Shown here piece after piece: positions 56,203 through 64,000 of a stretch of DNA of 64,000 bases. Source of the DNA: Rugamonas brunnea (GTDB lineage: Bacteria; Pseudomonadota; Gammaproteobacteria; Burkholderiales; Burkholderiaceae_D); contig NZ_JACEZT010000008.1 of the NCBI RefSeq assembly GCF_014042345.1, forward strand, positions 186,001 through 250,000, given 5' to 3'. A program made the position numbers and the translations under genes. The notes beneath the pieces are model-generated. The model saw only the letters and a program-made list of their open reading frames with translations, made no database searches and was not told the DNA's origin. Numbering within the stretch: position 1 is the stretch's first letter; every line of letters starts with the position of its first letter.

Positions 56203-58101
56203 TTACAGCAAGCCTTCGAACGGCAGCACCTCGACCAGATCGCCCTGGGCCACGTTGCCCTGGTCGTCGCGCAGCACCACCATGCAATTGGCCTCCGACA
56301 TGGAGCGCAGGATGCCCGAGCCCTGGGCGCCCGTCAGGCGCACCTGGGGCTGGCCGTCCGCGTCCGTGCTGAGCACACCGCGCTGGAATTCGCTGCGGCC
56401 GGGACGCTTGCGGATGCCGGCCTGCGCGCGCGCGCGCAGCAGCGGCAGCGGGGCGTTGGCGCCCATCATGTGCAGCAGCGCCGCGCGGGCGAAGAAGTAG
56501 AACGACACCATGGTCGCCACCGGGTTGCCGGGCAGCCCGAACAGCCAGGCGCTGCGGCCGTTGGAGTGGATCTTGCCGAAGGCCAGCGGGCGGCCGGGGC
56601 GCATGTTGAGCTTCCAGAACGCCACGTCCCCCAGGCGCGCCATCATGGCGCGCGTGTAGTCGGCCGCGCCGTCGGACACGCCGCCGGAGGTGATGATGGC
56701 GTCGGCGTTTTCGCAGCCGCTGCGCAGCGCCGCTTCCAGTGCTACCGTGTCATCCTTGACGATGCCCATGTCGATCACGTCGCAGCCCAAGCGCTGCAGC
56801 ATGCCGAACAGCGTGTAGCGGTTGCTGTCGTAGACGCAGCCCGTGTCGAGCGGTTCGCCGACCGAGCGCAGCTCGTCGCCGGTGGAGAAGAAGGCCACGC
56901 GCAGGCGGCGCTGCACGGCCACCTCCGCCAGGCCGAGCGAGGCGATCAGGCCCAGGTCGGCCGGGCGCACCACCTTGCCGCGCGCGATGGCCACGCCGCC
57001 TTCGGCCAGGTCTTCGCCCTTGAAGCGGCGGTTGTCGCCCGCGCGCAGCACGCCGGCCGCGATGGTGACGCTGCCGTCGCCGATGGCGGCCGCCAGCTCC
57101 TGCGGCAGCACGGTGTCGCAGCCTGCCGGCATGGCGCCGCCCGTCATGATGCGCACGCACTGGCCGGGGCCGCAGGCCAGCGCCGTGGGGCGGCCCGCGT
57201 AGACGATGCCGATCACTTCCAGCGTGACCGTGCCTTCCGCGGGCAGGTCGGCGCCGCGCAGGGCATAGCCGTCCATGGCCGAGTTGTCATAGGCCGGCAC
57301 GTTGATGGGGGAGATCACGTCCTGGGCCAGCACGCGGTCGAGCGCGCTGCGCAGCGCCACTTTTTCGGACGACTGGATCGGCGTGATGAAGTCGCCGATG
57401 ATGCGCTGGGCGTCGCGCACGGACATGGCTTCGGGGTCGTAGGCAGAGAGGCAGCTGGCCACGGCGGCCAGCGTGAGCGGTTGCTCGGGCTGGGCGCCCG
57501 CATGTTCCAGTTGTTGCAGCTCGCCCAGCGTGTTGATGTTGCGGAACGCGGCCGCGTCCTCGAACACCACTTCGGCCAGGCGCAGCGTCTTGTACCAGCC
57601 CTCCATGCGGCGCGCGCCGGTGGCCAGGTAGGCATCGAGTTGCGGCAGCAGGCTGGCGCGCAGCAGCGAGAACACGGGATGGAGCTGGCGCTGGACCACA
57701 CCGTGCTCGTCTGCTTCCAGTGTGACGGCGACGGCCACGTCGGCATCTTGCGAGTCCAGCGCGCCGGCCAGGCGCTGGGCCAGGTCGGGCGGCAGGAACG
57801 GTGAGTCGCAAGGGGCGGTCAGCAGCAGTTCCGTGGCGCAGTGGCGCAAGCCGGTTTGCAGGCCGGCCAGCGGGCCTTCGAAGCCGCCCAGCTCGTCGCC
57901 CAGCACCGGGCAGCCGTAAGCCTCGTACTGGGGCAGGTTGCGGTTGGCATTGATGGCCACGCTGGCCACTTGCGGCGCCAGCCGTTGCAGCACATGGGCC
58001 ACCAGCGTGGCGCCCCGGAACGGCTGCAGGCCCTTGTCCACGCGGCCCATGCGGGTGCCACGGCCACCGGCCAGGATCAGGCCACTTACCTTGCTGTTCA
58101 C
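56203..58101 (-). CDS. MobA-MoeA fusion: cofactor guanylyltransferase / molybdopterin molybdotransferase
   Basis: 632-aa single chain joining two normally separate enzymes of molybdenum cofactor synthesis. Residues about 4-200 are MobA, which attaches GMP (GLILAGGRGTRMG, KGLQPF, PCDSPFLPPDL); about 220-632 are MoeA, which inserts molybdate (NVPAYDNSAMDGYAL, FFSTGDELRS, TSGGVSDGAADYTRAM, FGLPGNPVATM). The reading frame runs unbroken through the linker (about 200-220). A GTG at 58101 behind GGGGGG, 7 bp after moaA, is the likely start; upstream residues in frame have no family character. The catalysed steps are consecutive, so channelling is plausible. Confidence 0.9.
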   Translation of the reverse strand: MNSKVSGLILAGGRGTRMGRVDKGLQPFRGATLVAHVLQRLAPQVASVAINANRNLPQYEAYGCPVLGDELGGFEGPLAGLQTGLRHCATELLLTAPCDSPFLPPDLAQRLAGALDSQDADVAVAVTLEADEHGVVQRQLHPVFSLLRASLLPQLDAYLATGARRMEGWYKTLRLAEVVFEDAAAFRNINTLGELQQLEHAGAQPEQPLTLAAVASCLSAYDPEAMSVRDAQRIIGDFITPIQSSEKVALRSALDRVLAQDVISPINVPAYDNSAMDGYALRGADLPAEGTVTLEVIGIVYAGRPTALACGPGQCVRIMTGGAMPAGCDTVLPQELAAAIGDGSVTIAAGVLRAGDNRRFKGEDLAEGGVAIARGKVVRPADLGLIASLGLAEVAVQRRLRVAFFSTGDELRSVGEPLDTGCVYDSNRYTLFGMLQRLGCDVIDMGIVKDDTVALEAALRSGCENADAIITSGGVSDGAADYTRAMMARLGDVAFWKLNMRPGRPLAFGKIHSNGRSAWLFGLPGNPVATMVSFYFFARAALLHMMGANAPLPLLRARAQAGIRKRPGRSEFQRGVLSTDADGQPQVRLTGAQGSGILRSMSEANCMVVLRDDQGNVAQGDLVEVLPFEGLL

Positions 58102-58108
58102 AGACAAA

Positions 58109-59218
58109 CTACCCCCCGATATAAGACATTTCAACTTTCTTGGCCCGCTCGACCAGGCCGCTGGTGTGCTGCGTGCGCGTTTCCGAGTAGCGGTCGCCGC
58201 GCGCGCGCCACAGCAAGGCGATGGCGCCGGCGATGTCGTCGTCGCTGTGGCCGCCGCGCAGCAGGGCGCGCAAGTCGTGGCCATGGCTGGCGAACAAGCA
58301 AGTATACAGCTTGCCTTCCGTCGACAGGCGGGCGCGCGTGCAATCGCGGCAAAAAGCCTGGCTCACGCTTGATATCAGGCCGATCTCGCCGCCGCCATCG
58401 GCGTAGCGCCAGCGCGCCGCCGTTTCGCCCGTGTAGTTGGCGTCGGCCGCCACCAGCGGCAGTTCGGCGTGGATGCGCCGCTGCACCTCGGCCGAGGGAA
58501 TTACTTCATCGAGGTTCCAGCCGTTCGAGGCGCCCACGTCCATGTACTCGATGAAGCGCAGGATGTAGGGCGTGTTCTTGAAATGGCGCGCCATGGGCAG
58601 GATCTGGCTGTCGTTCATGCCGCCCTTGACCACCATGTTGACCTTGATCGGACCCAGGCCCACCTGGTGGGCCACATCGATGCCCTTGAGCACATCCTCG
58701 ACGGCGAAATCGACGTCGTTCATGCGCTTGAAGATGGCGTCGTCGAGCGCGTCCAGCGACACGGTGACGCGTTGCAGGCCGGCATCCTTGAGCGACTGGG
58801 CCTTTTTGGCCAGCAGCGAGCCATTGGTGGTCAGCGTCAGGTCCAGCGGCCGGCCGCTGGGAGTGGGGATTTCGCTGAGCATGCCGACCAGCCGTTCCAC
58901 ATTCTTGCGCAACAGCGGTTCGCCGCCCGTGAGCCGGATTTTTTCGACGCCGTGGGCCACGAACAGGCGCGCCACGCGCGTGATTTCCTCGAACGATAGC
59001 AGCGAACTGTGCGGCAAATAGCTGTAGTTCTGGTCGAACACGGCCTTGGGCATGCAGTACACGCAGCGGAAGTTGCAGCGGTCGGTGACGGAGATGCGCA
59101 GGTCGTGCAGGGGGCGGGCGAGCTGGTCCGTCACGCGGCCGGTGGGGGCCTCCGGCACGGCGGGGATGGCCGGCGCACGCTGGCGCTGGTCCGCCACGAA
59201 AATGATTTTTTCAGTCAT
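58109..59218 (-). CDS. moaA: GTP 3',8-cyclase MoaA (molybdenum cofactor, step 1)
   Basis: Radical-SAM enzyme opening molybdenum cofactor synthesis from GTP. The 369-aa product has the SAM iron-sulfur motif [13 protein letters not shown] (CxxxCxxC), the SAM loop [12 protein letters not shown], the second cluster [21 protein letters not shown] (in part: [11 protein letters not shown]) and the C-terminal GG required for activation. About 45 N-terminal residues precede the core, more than in E. coli. The ATG at 59218 is preferred over a GTG 24 bp upstream; neither has a good ribosome site. Upstream of mobA-moeA in one operon. Confidence 0.95.
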   Translation of the reverse strand: MTEKIIFVADQRQRAPAIPAVPEAPTGRVTDQLARPLHDLRISVTDRCNFRCVYCMPKAVFDQNYSYLPHSSLLSFEEITRVARLFVAHGVEKIRLTGGEPLLRKNVERLVGMLSEIPTPSGRPLDLTLTTNGSLLAKKAQSLKDAGLQRVTVSLDALDDAIFKRMNDVDFAVEDVLKGIDVAHQVGLGPIKVNMVVKGGMNDSQILPMARHFKNTPYILRFIEYMDVGASNGWNLDEVIPSAEVQRRIHAELPLVAADANYTGETAARWRYADGGGEIGLISSVSQAFCRDCTRARLSTEGKLYTCLFASHGHDLRALLRGGHSDDDIAGAIALLWRARGDRYSETRTQHTSGLVERAKKVEMSYIGG

Positions 59219-59283
59219 GAATGATGAGTTACTACCGGGCACAGCATAAAGTCATGGCACAAACACGCGCGTCAAGATGCGCG

Positions 59284-60621
59284 CTAACCGGGATACGATA
59301 GCACGAGGCCGGAGATCGCACAGGCCAGTATCAGCTTGATCGTGCCCACCTGGTAGCGCAGCAGGGCAATACTGGCCATCACACCCAGCAATACCGCGCG
59401 CAGGTCGAGGTGGGGCGCCGGCGTCTCTTGCCAGAATACATGCATGCCGAAGAACACGGCCAGGCTGACGATCACCCCCACCACGGCGGCGGAAATGGCC
59501 GTCAGCGGCGCCGTCATGCGGATGTTGTCGCGCGTCGCTTCCACCAGCGGGCCGCCGGCCAGGATGAACAGGAACGACGGCAGGAAGGTGAAGAAGGTGG
59601 CCACGCTGGCGCCCGCCGCGCCGGCCGCCAGCAGGCTGCCGCCGAACACGGCCTTGCTCCACGCGCCGACAAAGCCCACGAAGGCCACCACCATGATCAA
59701 CGGGCCCGGTGTCGTCTCGCCCAGCGCCAGCCCGTCGATCATCTGCGCCGGCAGCAGCCAGTGGAAGCCGGTCACGGCGCCTTGGTAGACGTAGGGCAAC
59801 ACCGCATAGGCGCCGCCGAAGGTCAGCATGGCGGCCTTGGTGAAGAACCAGCCCATTTGCGCCAGCGGCTGGTGCGCGCCTGTCGCCAGGGCCAGCGCCA
59901 GCCAAGCAACCACGCCCAGCGTGCAGCCGAACACTGCCACGCGCGCCAGGCCGGGCCAGGAAAAGCGCGCGTGCCCGGGCGTGGGCGTGTCGTCGTCGAT
60001 CAGGGCAGGACCATAGCTGGCCGCCTGGCCGGGGTGGCCGCCGCCGACCTGGAACAAGGCTGGCCAGTAGCGGCCGCCCAGCAGGCCGACCAATGCCGCG
60101 CCGGCGACGATGAGCGGAAATGGCAGATGAAATACGGTGATGGCGATAAAAGCGGCGGCGGCCAGGGCGATCAGCGCACCGTTTTTCAGCGACCGTTTGC
60201 CGATGCGCCAGGCGGCCGCCAGCACGATGGCGACCACGGCCGGCTTGATGCCGTACAGCACGGCCGCGACCGCCGGCACGCTGCCATAGGCCATGTAGAT
60301 CCATGACAAGGCGATCAGGAACACCAGCGAGGGCAGCACGAACAGGATGCCCGCCACGATGCCGCCACGGGTCTTGTGGAGTAGCCAGCCGATGTAGATG
60401 GCCAGTTGGGTCGCCTCCGGGCCGGGCAGCAGCATGCAGTAGTTCAGTGCATGCAGGAAGCGTTGTTCGGAAATCCAGCGCCGCCGCTCCACCAGTTCCG
60501 CGTGCATCATGGCGATCTGGCCGGCCGGTCCGCCAAAGCTGATGAAGCCGAGCTTGAGCCAGTACCAGAATGCGGTGCGCAGGCTCACGGGCGCGGGGCG
60601 GGTCAGGTCGGGCAAGCTCAT
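59284..60621 (-). CDS. chrA: Chromate efflux transporter (CHR family, ChrA)
   Basis: 445-aa long-chain CHR protein exporting chromate by proton-driven exchange. Two homologous halves of about six spans each carry the family motifs: LGFISFGGPAGQIAMM with ELVERRRWISEQRFLHALNYC (in part) and LLPGPEATQLAIYIGW in the first, MLTFGGAYAVLPYV and ALGETTPGPLIMVVAFVGF in the second. No chrB regulator is adjacent. It lies between rne and moaA. The chromate assignment is by family; some members may move other oxyanions such as sulfate. Confidence 0.92.
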   Translation of the reverse strand: MSLPDLTRPAPVSLRTAFWYWLKLGFISFGGPAGQIAMMHAELVERRRWISEQRFLHALNYCMLLPGPEATQLAIYIGWLLHKTRGGIVAGILFVLPSLVFLIALSWIYMAYGSVPAVAAVLYGIKPAVVAIVLAAAWRIGKRSLKNGALIALAAAAFIAITVFHLPFPLIVAGAALVGLLGGRYWPALFQVGGGHPGQAASYGPALIDDDTPTPGHARFSWPGLARVAVFGCTLGVVAWLALALATGAHQPLAQMGWFFTKAAMLTFGGAYAVLPYVYQGAVTGFHWLLPAQMIDGLALGETTPGPLIMVVAFVGFVGAWSKAVFGGSLLAAGAAGASVATFFTFLPSFLFILAGGPLVEATRDNIRMTAPLTAISAAVVGVIVSLAVFFGMHVFWQETPAPHLDLRAVLLGVMASIALLRYQVGTIKLILACAISGLVLSYPG

Positions 60622-60702
60622 GGGCGTGGGGGGGATTGTGGTTGGCAGGAAATCAATGCGCCTCCAAGTCTGCCTGTAATTGGCTGGCTTGGGAAGGGCG
60701 AA

Positions 60703-60731
60703 AAAAAGGGAAGCACGCAGCTTCCCTTTTT
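60703..60731. terminator. Terminator of rne
   Basis: Perfect 12-bp stem AAAAAGGGAAGC / GCTTCCCTTTTT with loop ACGCA, 47 bp beyond the rne stop. T-runs on both strands make it potentially bidirectional. Confidence 0.9.
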
Positions 60732-60777
60732 GCTTGTGGCCGGCGCGGGCGGACCCGCGCGGCGCACTACGCTGGCA

Positions 60778-63774
60778 TCAGCGGCGGGTGTCGACTTGCA
60801 CCAGCGGCTCGTCCACTTGCGGTGGCAGCGGCTTGCGCTCGCGTGGCACACGCACCGGCGCCACCACCTTGGCGGCTGCTTCCTGGGCGGCACGCAGCTT
60901 GGCCGGGTCGGTCGCGGCCAGCGTCAGGCCGGCGGAGCCGAGCACGGCTTGCAGGTCGATAGGCGCGGCCGGGGCGGCGGCTACTGGTGCCGGTGCGGCG
61001 GCAGGCGCAGGTGCTGGTGCAGCTACGACTGGCGCGGCGGCCACAGGCTCGGCGACGACGGGCGCGGCGACTGGTGCAGCGACGATGGCTTCTGCCACTG
61101 GTGCAACAACCTCGACGGCGGCCGGGGCGGCGACTTCCACTGCGACAGGCGCGGCGGTTTCAGCCACGGCAGGGGCGGCGGCTTCCACCACAGGCGCCGG
61201 TTCTGCCGCTGCCACTTCAGCCACAGGCGCAGCGACCGGGGCGGTTTCAGCGACCGGCGCTGCTTCCACCACCGGAGCGGCCGTTTCAGCGACGGCTGCC
61301 ACTGGCGCTGCCGGCTCGGCGGCAACGGCTGGTGCGGCGACGGCTTCCACCACTGGTGCGGCCTCGGCAACAGGTGCCACGGCGGCGACCGTTTCAGCGC
61401 TCGTTTCCGGCGCCACGGTGAAGGTCACGACAGGTGCTTCGCCTTCGTTGGCGCCCGCTTCCATGCCTTCGCCGCCTTCGCGTTCGCGGCGGTTACGGTT
61501 GCGACCGCCACGGCGGCGGCGGCGGCGTGGCTCTTCGCCTTCAGCCGCTTCCACTTCTTCGCCTTCCGGACCGGCCTGCGGGGCCGTTTTCACGATAGCC
61601 GTTGCTTCCACGACCGGGCCGGTGCCGGCGGCTGCCGGTACGGCGGCGGCCGTCAGCGCCAGTTCCTCGACCTTCGCTTCCGTTACCTGTGGCTTCTCGC
61701 CGCGTGGCTCACGCGGTGGACGTGGTGGGCGCTCGGCGCGCTCGCCCCGTTCGCCGCGCTCGCGCTGGCCTTCGGTCGCCTGGTTTTCACGTGGTTCACG
61801 ACCCTCGCGGCCTTCACGGCCTTCGCGTGGTGGGCGTGGCGGACGGGCTGGGCGGCCGTTGTCGGCGGCCTTGGCGCCTTCCTCCTGGCCTGGACGGGCG
61901 CCCGGTTCGCGCTCGTCGCGCTCGCGGCTGCCTGGCTTGCCGTTACGGCTGCGGCCGCGCGGGCCACGGGCGTTGCGCTCGCCACGGTCGGTCGGCACGG
62001 GCTTGACCACGATGGTCGGGGCCACCGGCATGACCGGCGCTGCCGGCTTGGCGCGGAAGAAGCTGAACAGTTTCTCGAAGAAGCCTGGCTCGGCCACGGG
62101 CTGCGCTGGCGCGGCGGCGGCCTTGACCGTCTCGGCCGGCTTGGCGGTGCGCTCGACCATCGGCGCCGGCTGGTCCGGGGTGATGGTCTTGACCACGGCT
62201 TCCTGGCGCGGCTTGGCTTCTTCCTTCTGGCGCTTGCTGTAGGCCATGTCGGTTTCAGCCTGCTCGGCCAGCGTGTAGCTGGCCTGGCTGTCTTCCAGGC
62301 GCGGGTCGTCGTGCTTGATGCGTTCGAGCTTGTAGTGCGGGGTGTCGAGGTGCTTGTTCGGGATCAGGATCACGGCGATGCGGTGACGGTTCTCGATCTT
62401 CAGCACTTCGCCGCGCTTCTCATTGAGCAGGAAGGCTGCCACGTCCACCGGCACTTGCACGTGGATGGTGGCCGAGTTTTCCTTCATGGCCTCTTCCTGG
62501 ATGATGCGCAGCACCTGCAGGGCCGACGATTCCGTATCGCGGATGTGGCCGGTGCCCGAGCAGCGCGGGCAGGTCACGTGCGAACCTTCGGACAGCGAAG
62601 GGCGCAGGCGCTGGCGCGACAGTTCCATCAGGCCGAAGCGCGAAATCTTGCCCATCTGCACGCGCGCACGGTCGTGGTGCAGCGCGTCCTTCAGGCGCTG
62701 TTCCACTTCGCGCTGGTTCTTGGCCACTTCCATGTCGATGAAGTCGATCACGATCAGGCCGCCCAGGTCGCGCAGGCGCAGCTGGCGGGCCACTTCCTCG
62801 GCCGCTTCGCAGTTGGTGTTGAAGGCGGTGGTCTCGATGTCGGAACCGCGGGTGGCGCGGGCCGAGTTGACGTCCACCGACACCAGCGCTTCGGTGTGGT
62901 CGATCACGATGGCGCCGCCCGATGGCAGCGGCACGGTGCGCGAGTAGGCCGTCTCGATCTGGTGTTCGATCTGGAAGCGCGAGAACAGCGGCACGTCGTC
63001 GCTGTAACGTTTCACGCGGTGCACCATGTCGGGCATCACGTGGCTCATGAACTGGTGGGCCTGCTCGTAGATCTCGTCGGTGTCGATCAGGATCTCACCG
63101 ATGTCGGGCTGGAAGTAATCGCGGATGGCGCGGATCACCAGCGACGATTCCTGGTAGATCAGGAACGCGCCCGAGGCCGACTTGCCGGCGCCCTCGATCG
63201 CGCGCCACAGTTGCATCAGGTAATTCAAGTCCCACTGCAGCTCTTCCACATTGCGGCCGATGCCGGCCGTGCGGGCGATCACGGACATGCCTGGCGGCAA
63301 GTCCAGCTTGTCCATGGTTTCGCGCAGTTCCTGGCGTTCTTCGCCTTCGACGCGGCGCGACACGCCGCCGCCGCGCGGGTTGTTGGGCATCAGCACCAGG
63401 TAGCGGCCGGCCAGCGAGACGAACGAGGTCAGGGCCGCGCCCTTGTTGCCGCGCTCTTCCTTCTCGACCTGCACCATGATTTCCTGGCCTTCGCGCAGGG
63501 CTTCCTTGACGGAAGCGTTGCGCACGTCCACGCCTTCGCGGAAGTAGGTACGGGCCACTTCCTTGAACGGCAGGAAGCCGTGGCGGTCCTCGCCGTAGCT
63601 GACGAAGCACGCTTCCAGCGACGGCTCGATGCGGGTGATCACGCCTTTGTAAATATTGGACTTGCGTTGCTCGCGTCCGGCCGTCTCGATGTCGATGTCG
63701 ATCAGTTTCTGACCGTCGACGATTGCGACACGCAGCTCCTCTTGTTGCGTAGCATTAAACAACATGCGTTTCAT
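60778..63774 (-). CDS. rne: Ribonuclease E
   Basis: 998-aa endoribonuclease of mRNA decay and rRNA/tRNA maturation, core of the degradosome. The ATG at 63774 ([21 protein letters not shown] in part) follows GGAG. The catalytic half (about 1-510) has the S1 domain ([20 protein letters not shown]), DNase I-like aspartates in [16 protein letters not shown] and [13 protein letters not shown], and the zinc link CPRCSGTGH. The C-terminal half is disordered: Arg-rich segments ([18 protein letters not shown]) followed by a long Ala/Val/Pro/Glu low-complexity stretch encoded at about 60950-61400. E. coli RNase E is autoregulated through its 5' leader; a long leader may exist here too. Confidence 0.97.
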   Translation of the reverse strand: MKRMLFNATQQEELRVAIVDGQKLIDIDIETAGREQRKSNIYKGVITRIEPSLEACFVSYGEDRHGFLPFKEVARTYFREGVDVRNASVKEALREGQEIMVQVEKEERGNKGAALTSFVSLAGRYLVLMPNNPRGGGVSRRVEGEERQELRETMDKLDLPPGMSVIARTAGIGRNVEELQWDLNYLMQLWRAIEGAGKSASGAFLIYQESSLVIRAIRDYFQPDIGEILIDTDEIYEQAHQFMSHVMPDMVHRVKRYSDDVPLFSRFQIEHQIETAYSRTVPLPSGGAIVIDHTEALVSVDVNSARATRGSDIETTAFNTNCEAAEEVARQLRLRDLGGLIVIDFIDMEVAKNQREVEQRLKDALHHDRARVQMGKISRFGLMELSRQRLRPSLSEGSHVTCPRCSGTGHIRDTESSALQVLRIIQEEAMKENSATIHVQVPVDVAAFLLNEKRGEVLKIENRHRIAVILIPNKHLDTPHYKLERIKHDDPRLEDSQASYTLAEQAETDMAYSKRQKEEAKPRQEAVVKTITPDQPAPMVERTAKPAETVKAAAAPAQPVAEPGFFEKLFSFFRAKPAAPVMPVAPTIVVKPVPTDRGERNARGPRGRSRNGKPGSRERDEREPGARPGQEEGAKAADNGRPARPPRPPREGREGREGREPRENQATEGQRERGERGERAERPPRPPREPRGEKPQVTEAKVEELALTAAAVPAAAGTGPVVEATAIVKTAPQAGPEGEEVEAAEGEEPRRRRRRGGRNRNRREREGGEGMEAGANEGEAPVVTFTVAPETSAETVAAVAPVAEAAPVVEAVAAPAVAAEPAAPVAAVAETAAPVVEAAPVAETAPVAAPVAEVAAAEPAPVVEAAAPAVAETAAPVAVEVAAPAAVEVVAPVAEAIVAAPVAAPVVAEPVAAAPVVAAPAPAPAAAPAPVAAAPAAPIDLQAVLGSAGLTLAATDPAKLRAAQEAAAKVVAPVRVPRERKPLPPQVDEPLVQVDTRR

Positions 63775-64000
63775 TTTTATTAACTCCGCGACCCTATGGG
63801 CCATCTCAATGCTGTTCCGTGGAACAGCGAAGCTACAGGGATATACGCGAGAATTAACATGGTTGCGGTGGGTATGCCCTGAGGGGCGGCGCAGCAACGT
63901 GGGTTGCGGCCGCCACTGGGCGCATGAAGTCGATCGACATGCCGAGTACCCGCGTCGCCTGCGATTCTTCCATGCGGCCCGCGTGGGCGGGGGGCAGAGA
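63775..64000. other. rne leader region to window edge
   Basis: 226 bp upstream of rne with no assignable gene. A minus-strand frame open from the right edge to a TAA near 63855 and a short plus-strand frame starting ATGAAGTCGATCGAC both occur; neither could be assigned. In many proteobacteria rluC lies divergent from rne here, but its start is not identified within the window. Confidence 0.3.

Noticed and set aside
60406..63783. A 1125-codon open frame on the plus strand opposite rne
   Set aside because: It is the antisense of a clear RNase E gene and its translation is His/Gly/Arg-rich with no family resemblance; GC-rich codon bias leaves such shadows open.

Overview
The window is a GC-rich chromosomal segment of a betaproteobacterium, most likely Oxalobacteraceae (the Massilia / Duganella / Janthinobacterium group). 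The evidence is the codon use, a phasin, the aat-bpt-pyrD order, the lspA-ileS-ribF block, a TonB-ExbB-ExbD-ExbD system, the YeaG/YeaH/SpoVR trio and, most tellingly, a jqs/lqs-type alpha-hydroxyketone quorum-sensing locus. Genus placement is inference. No phage, insertion sequence or CRISPR array was seen; the window is mostly conserved core genome with a few accessory islands.

Layout. 0-2.6 kb: end of a liv branched-chain amino acid ABC operon (livM, livG, livF). 2.7-6.9 kb: phasin, nitroreductase, PBP7-type endopeptidase, IclR regulator, diacylglycerol kinase. 7-13.7 kb: sulfate assimilation cluster (sbp, 1-Cys peroxiredoxin, TSUP exporter, cysT-cysW-cysA-cysB), followed convergently by a TonB receptor. 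16.5-20.8 kb: leftward run nudix-aat-bpt-pyrD-aldo/keto reductase. 21.0 kb: initiator tRNA-Met with promoter and terminator. 21.4-28.6 kb: GGDEF-EAL protein, AlkA, EamA exporter, XdhC, small secreted and membrane proteins, and an M48-like lipoprotein that has lost its zinc motif. 28.6-35.0 kb: dut, coaBC, lspA, ileS, ribF. 35.2-39.2 kb: tonB-exbB-exbD-exbD-TPR energy-transduction operon. 39.6-44.5 kb: prkA-yeaH-spoVR stress/starvation module. 45-48.5 kb: adenine deaminase and an FtsX-type permease. 48.6-52.3 kb: jqsR-jqsS and divergent jqsA. 52.3-56.2 kb: truncated haemoglobin, RmuC, a long CoA-transferase. 56.2-59.2 kb: moaA followed by a MobA-MoeA fusion. 59.3-63.8 kb: chromate transporter and RNase E.

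How the parts work together. The sulfate genes form one regulon-like block with the CysB-family regulator at its end and a sulfite/sulfonate-type exporter and peroxiredoxin inside it. The TonB operon would energise receptors such as the one at 13.9-16.3 kb. The molybdenum cofactor genes (moaA, mobA-moeA) and XdhC serve molybdoenzymes. The jqs locus would make (JqsA), sense (JqsS) and relay (JqsR) a diffusible alpha-hydroxyketone.

Most notable items: the complete jqs/lqs circuit with a dyad between its divergent genes; the single-chain MobA-MoeA protein; a pair of 99-bp palindromic MITE-like repeats, each abutting the stop codon of a TonB-system gene; and the PDZ lipoprotein with a degenerate peptidase site.
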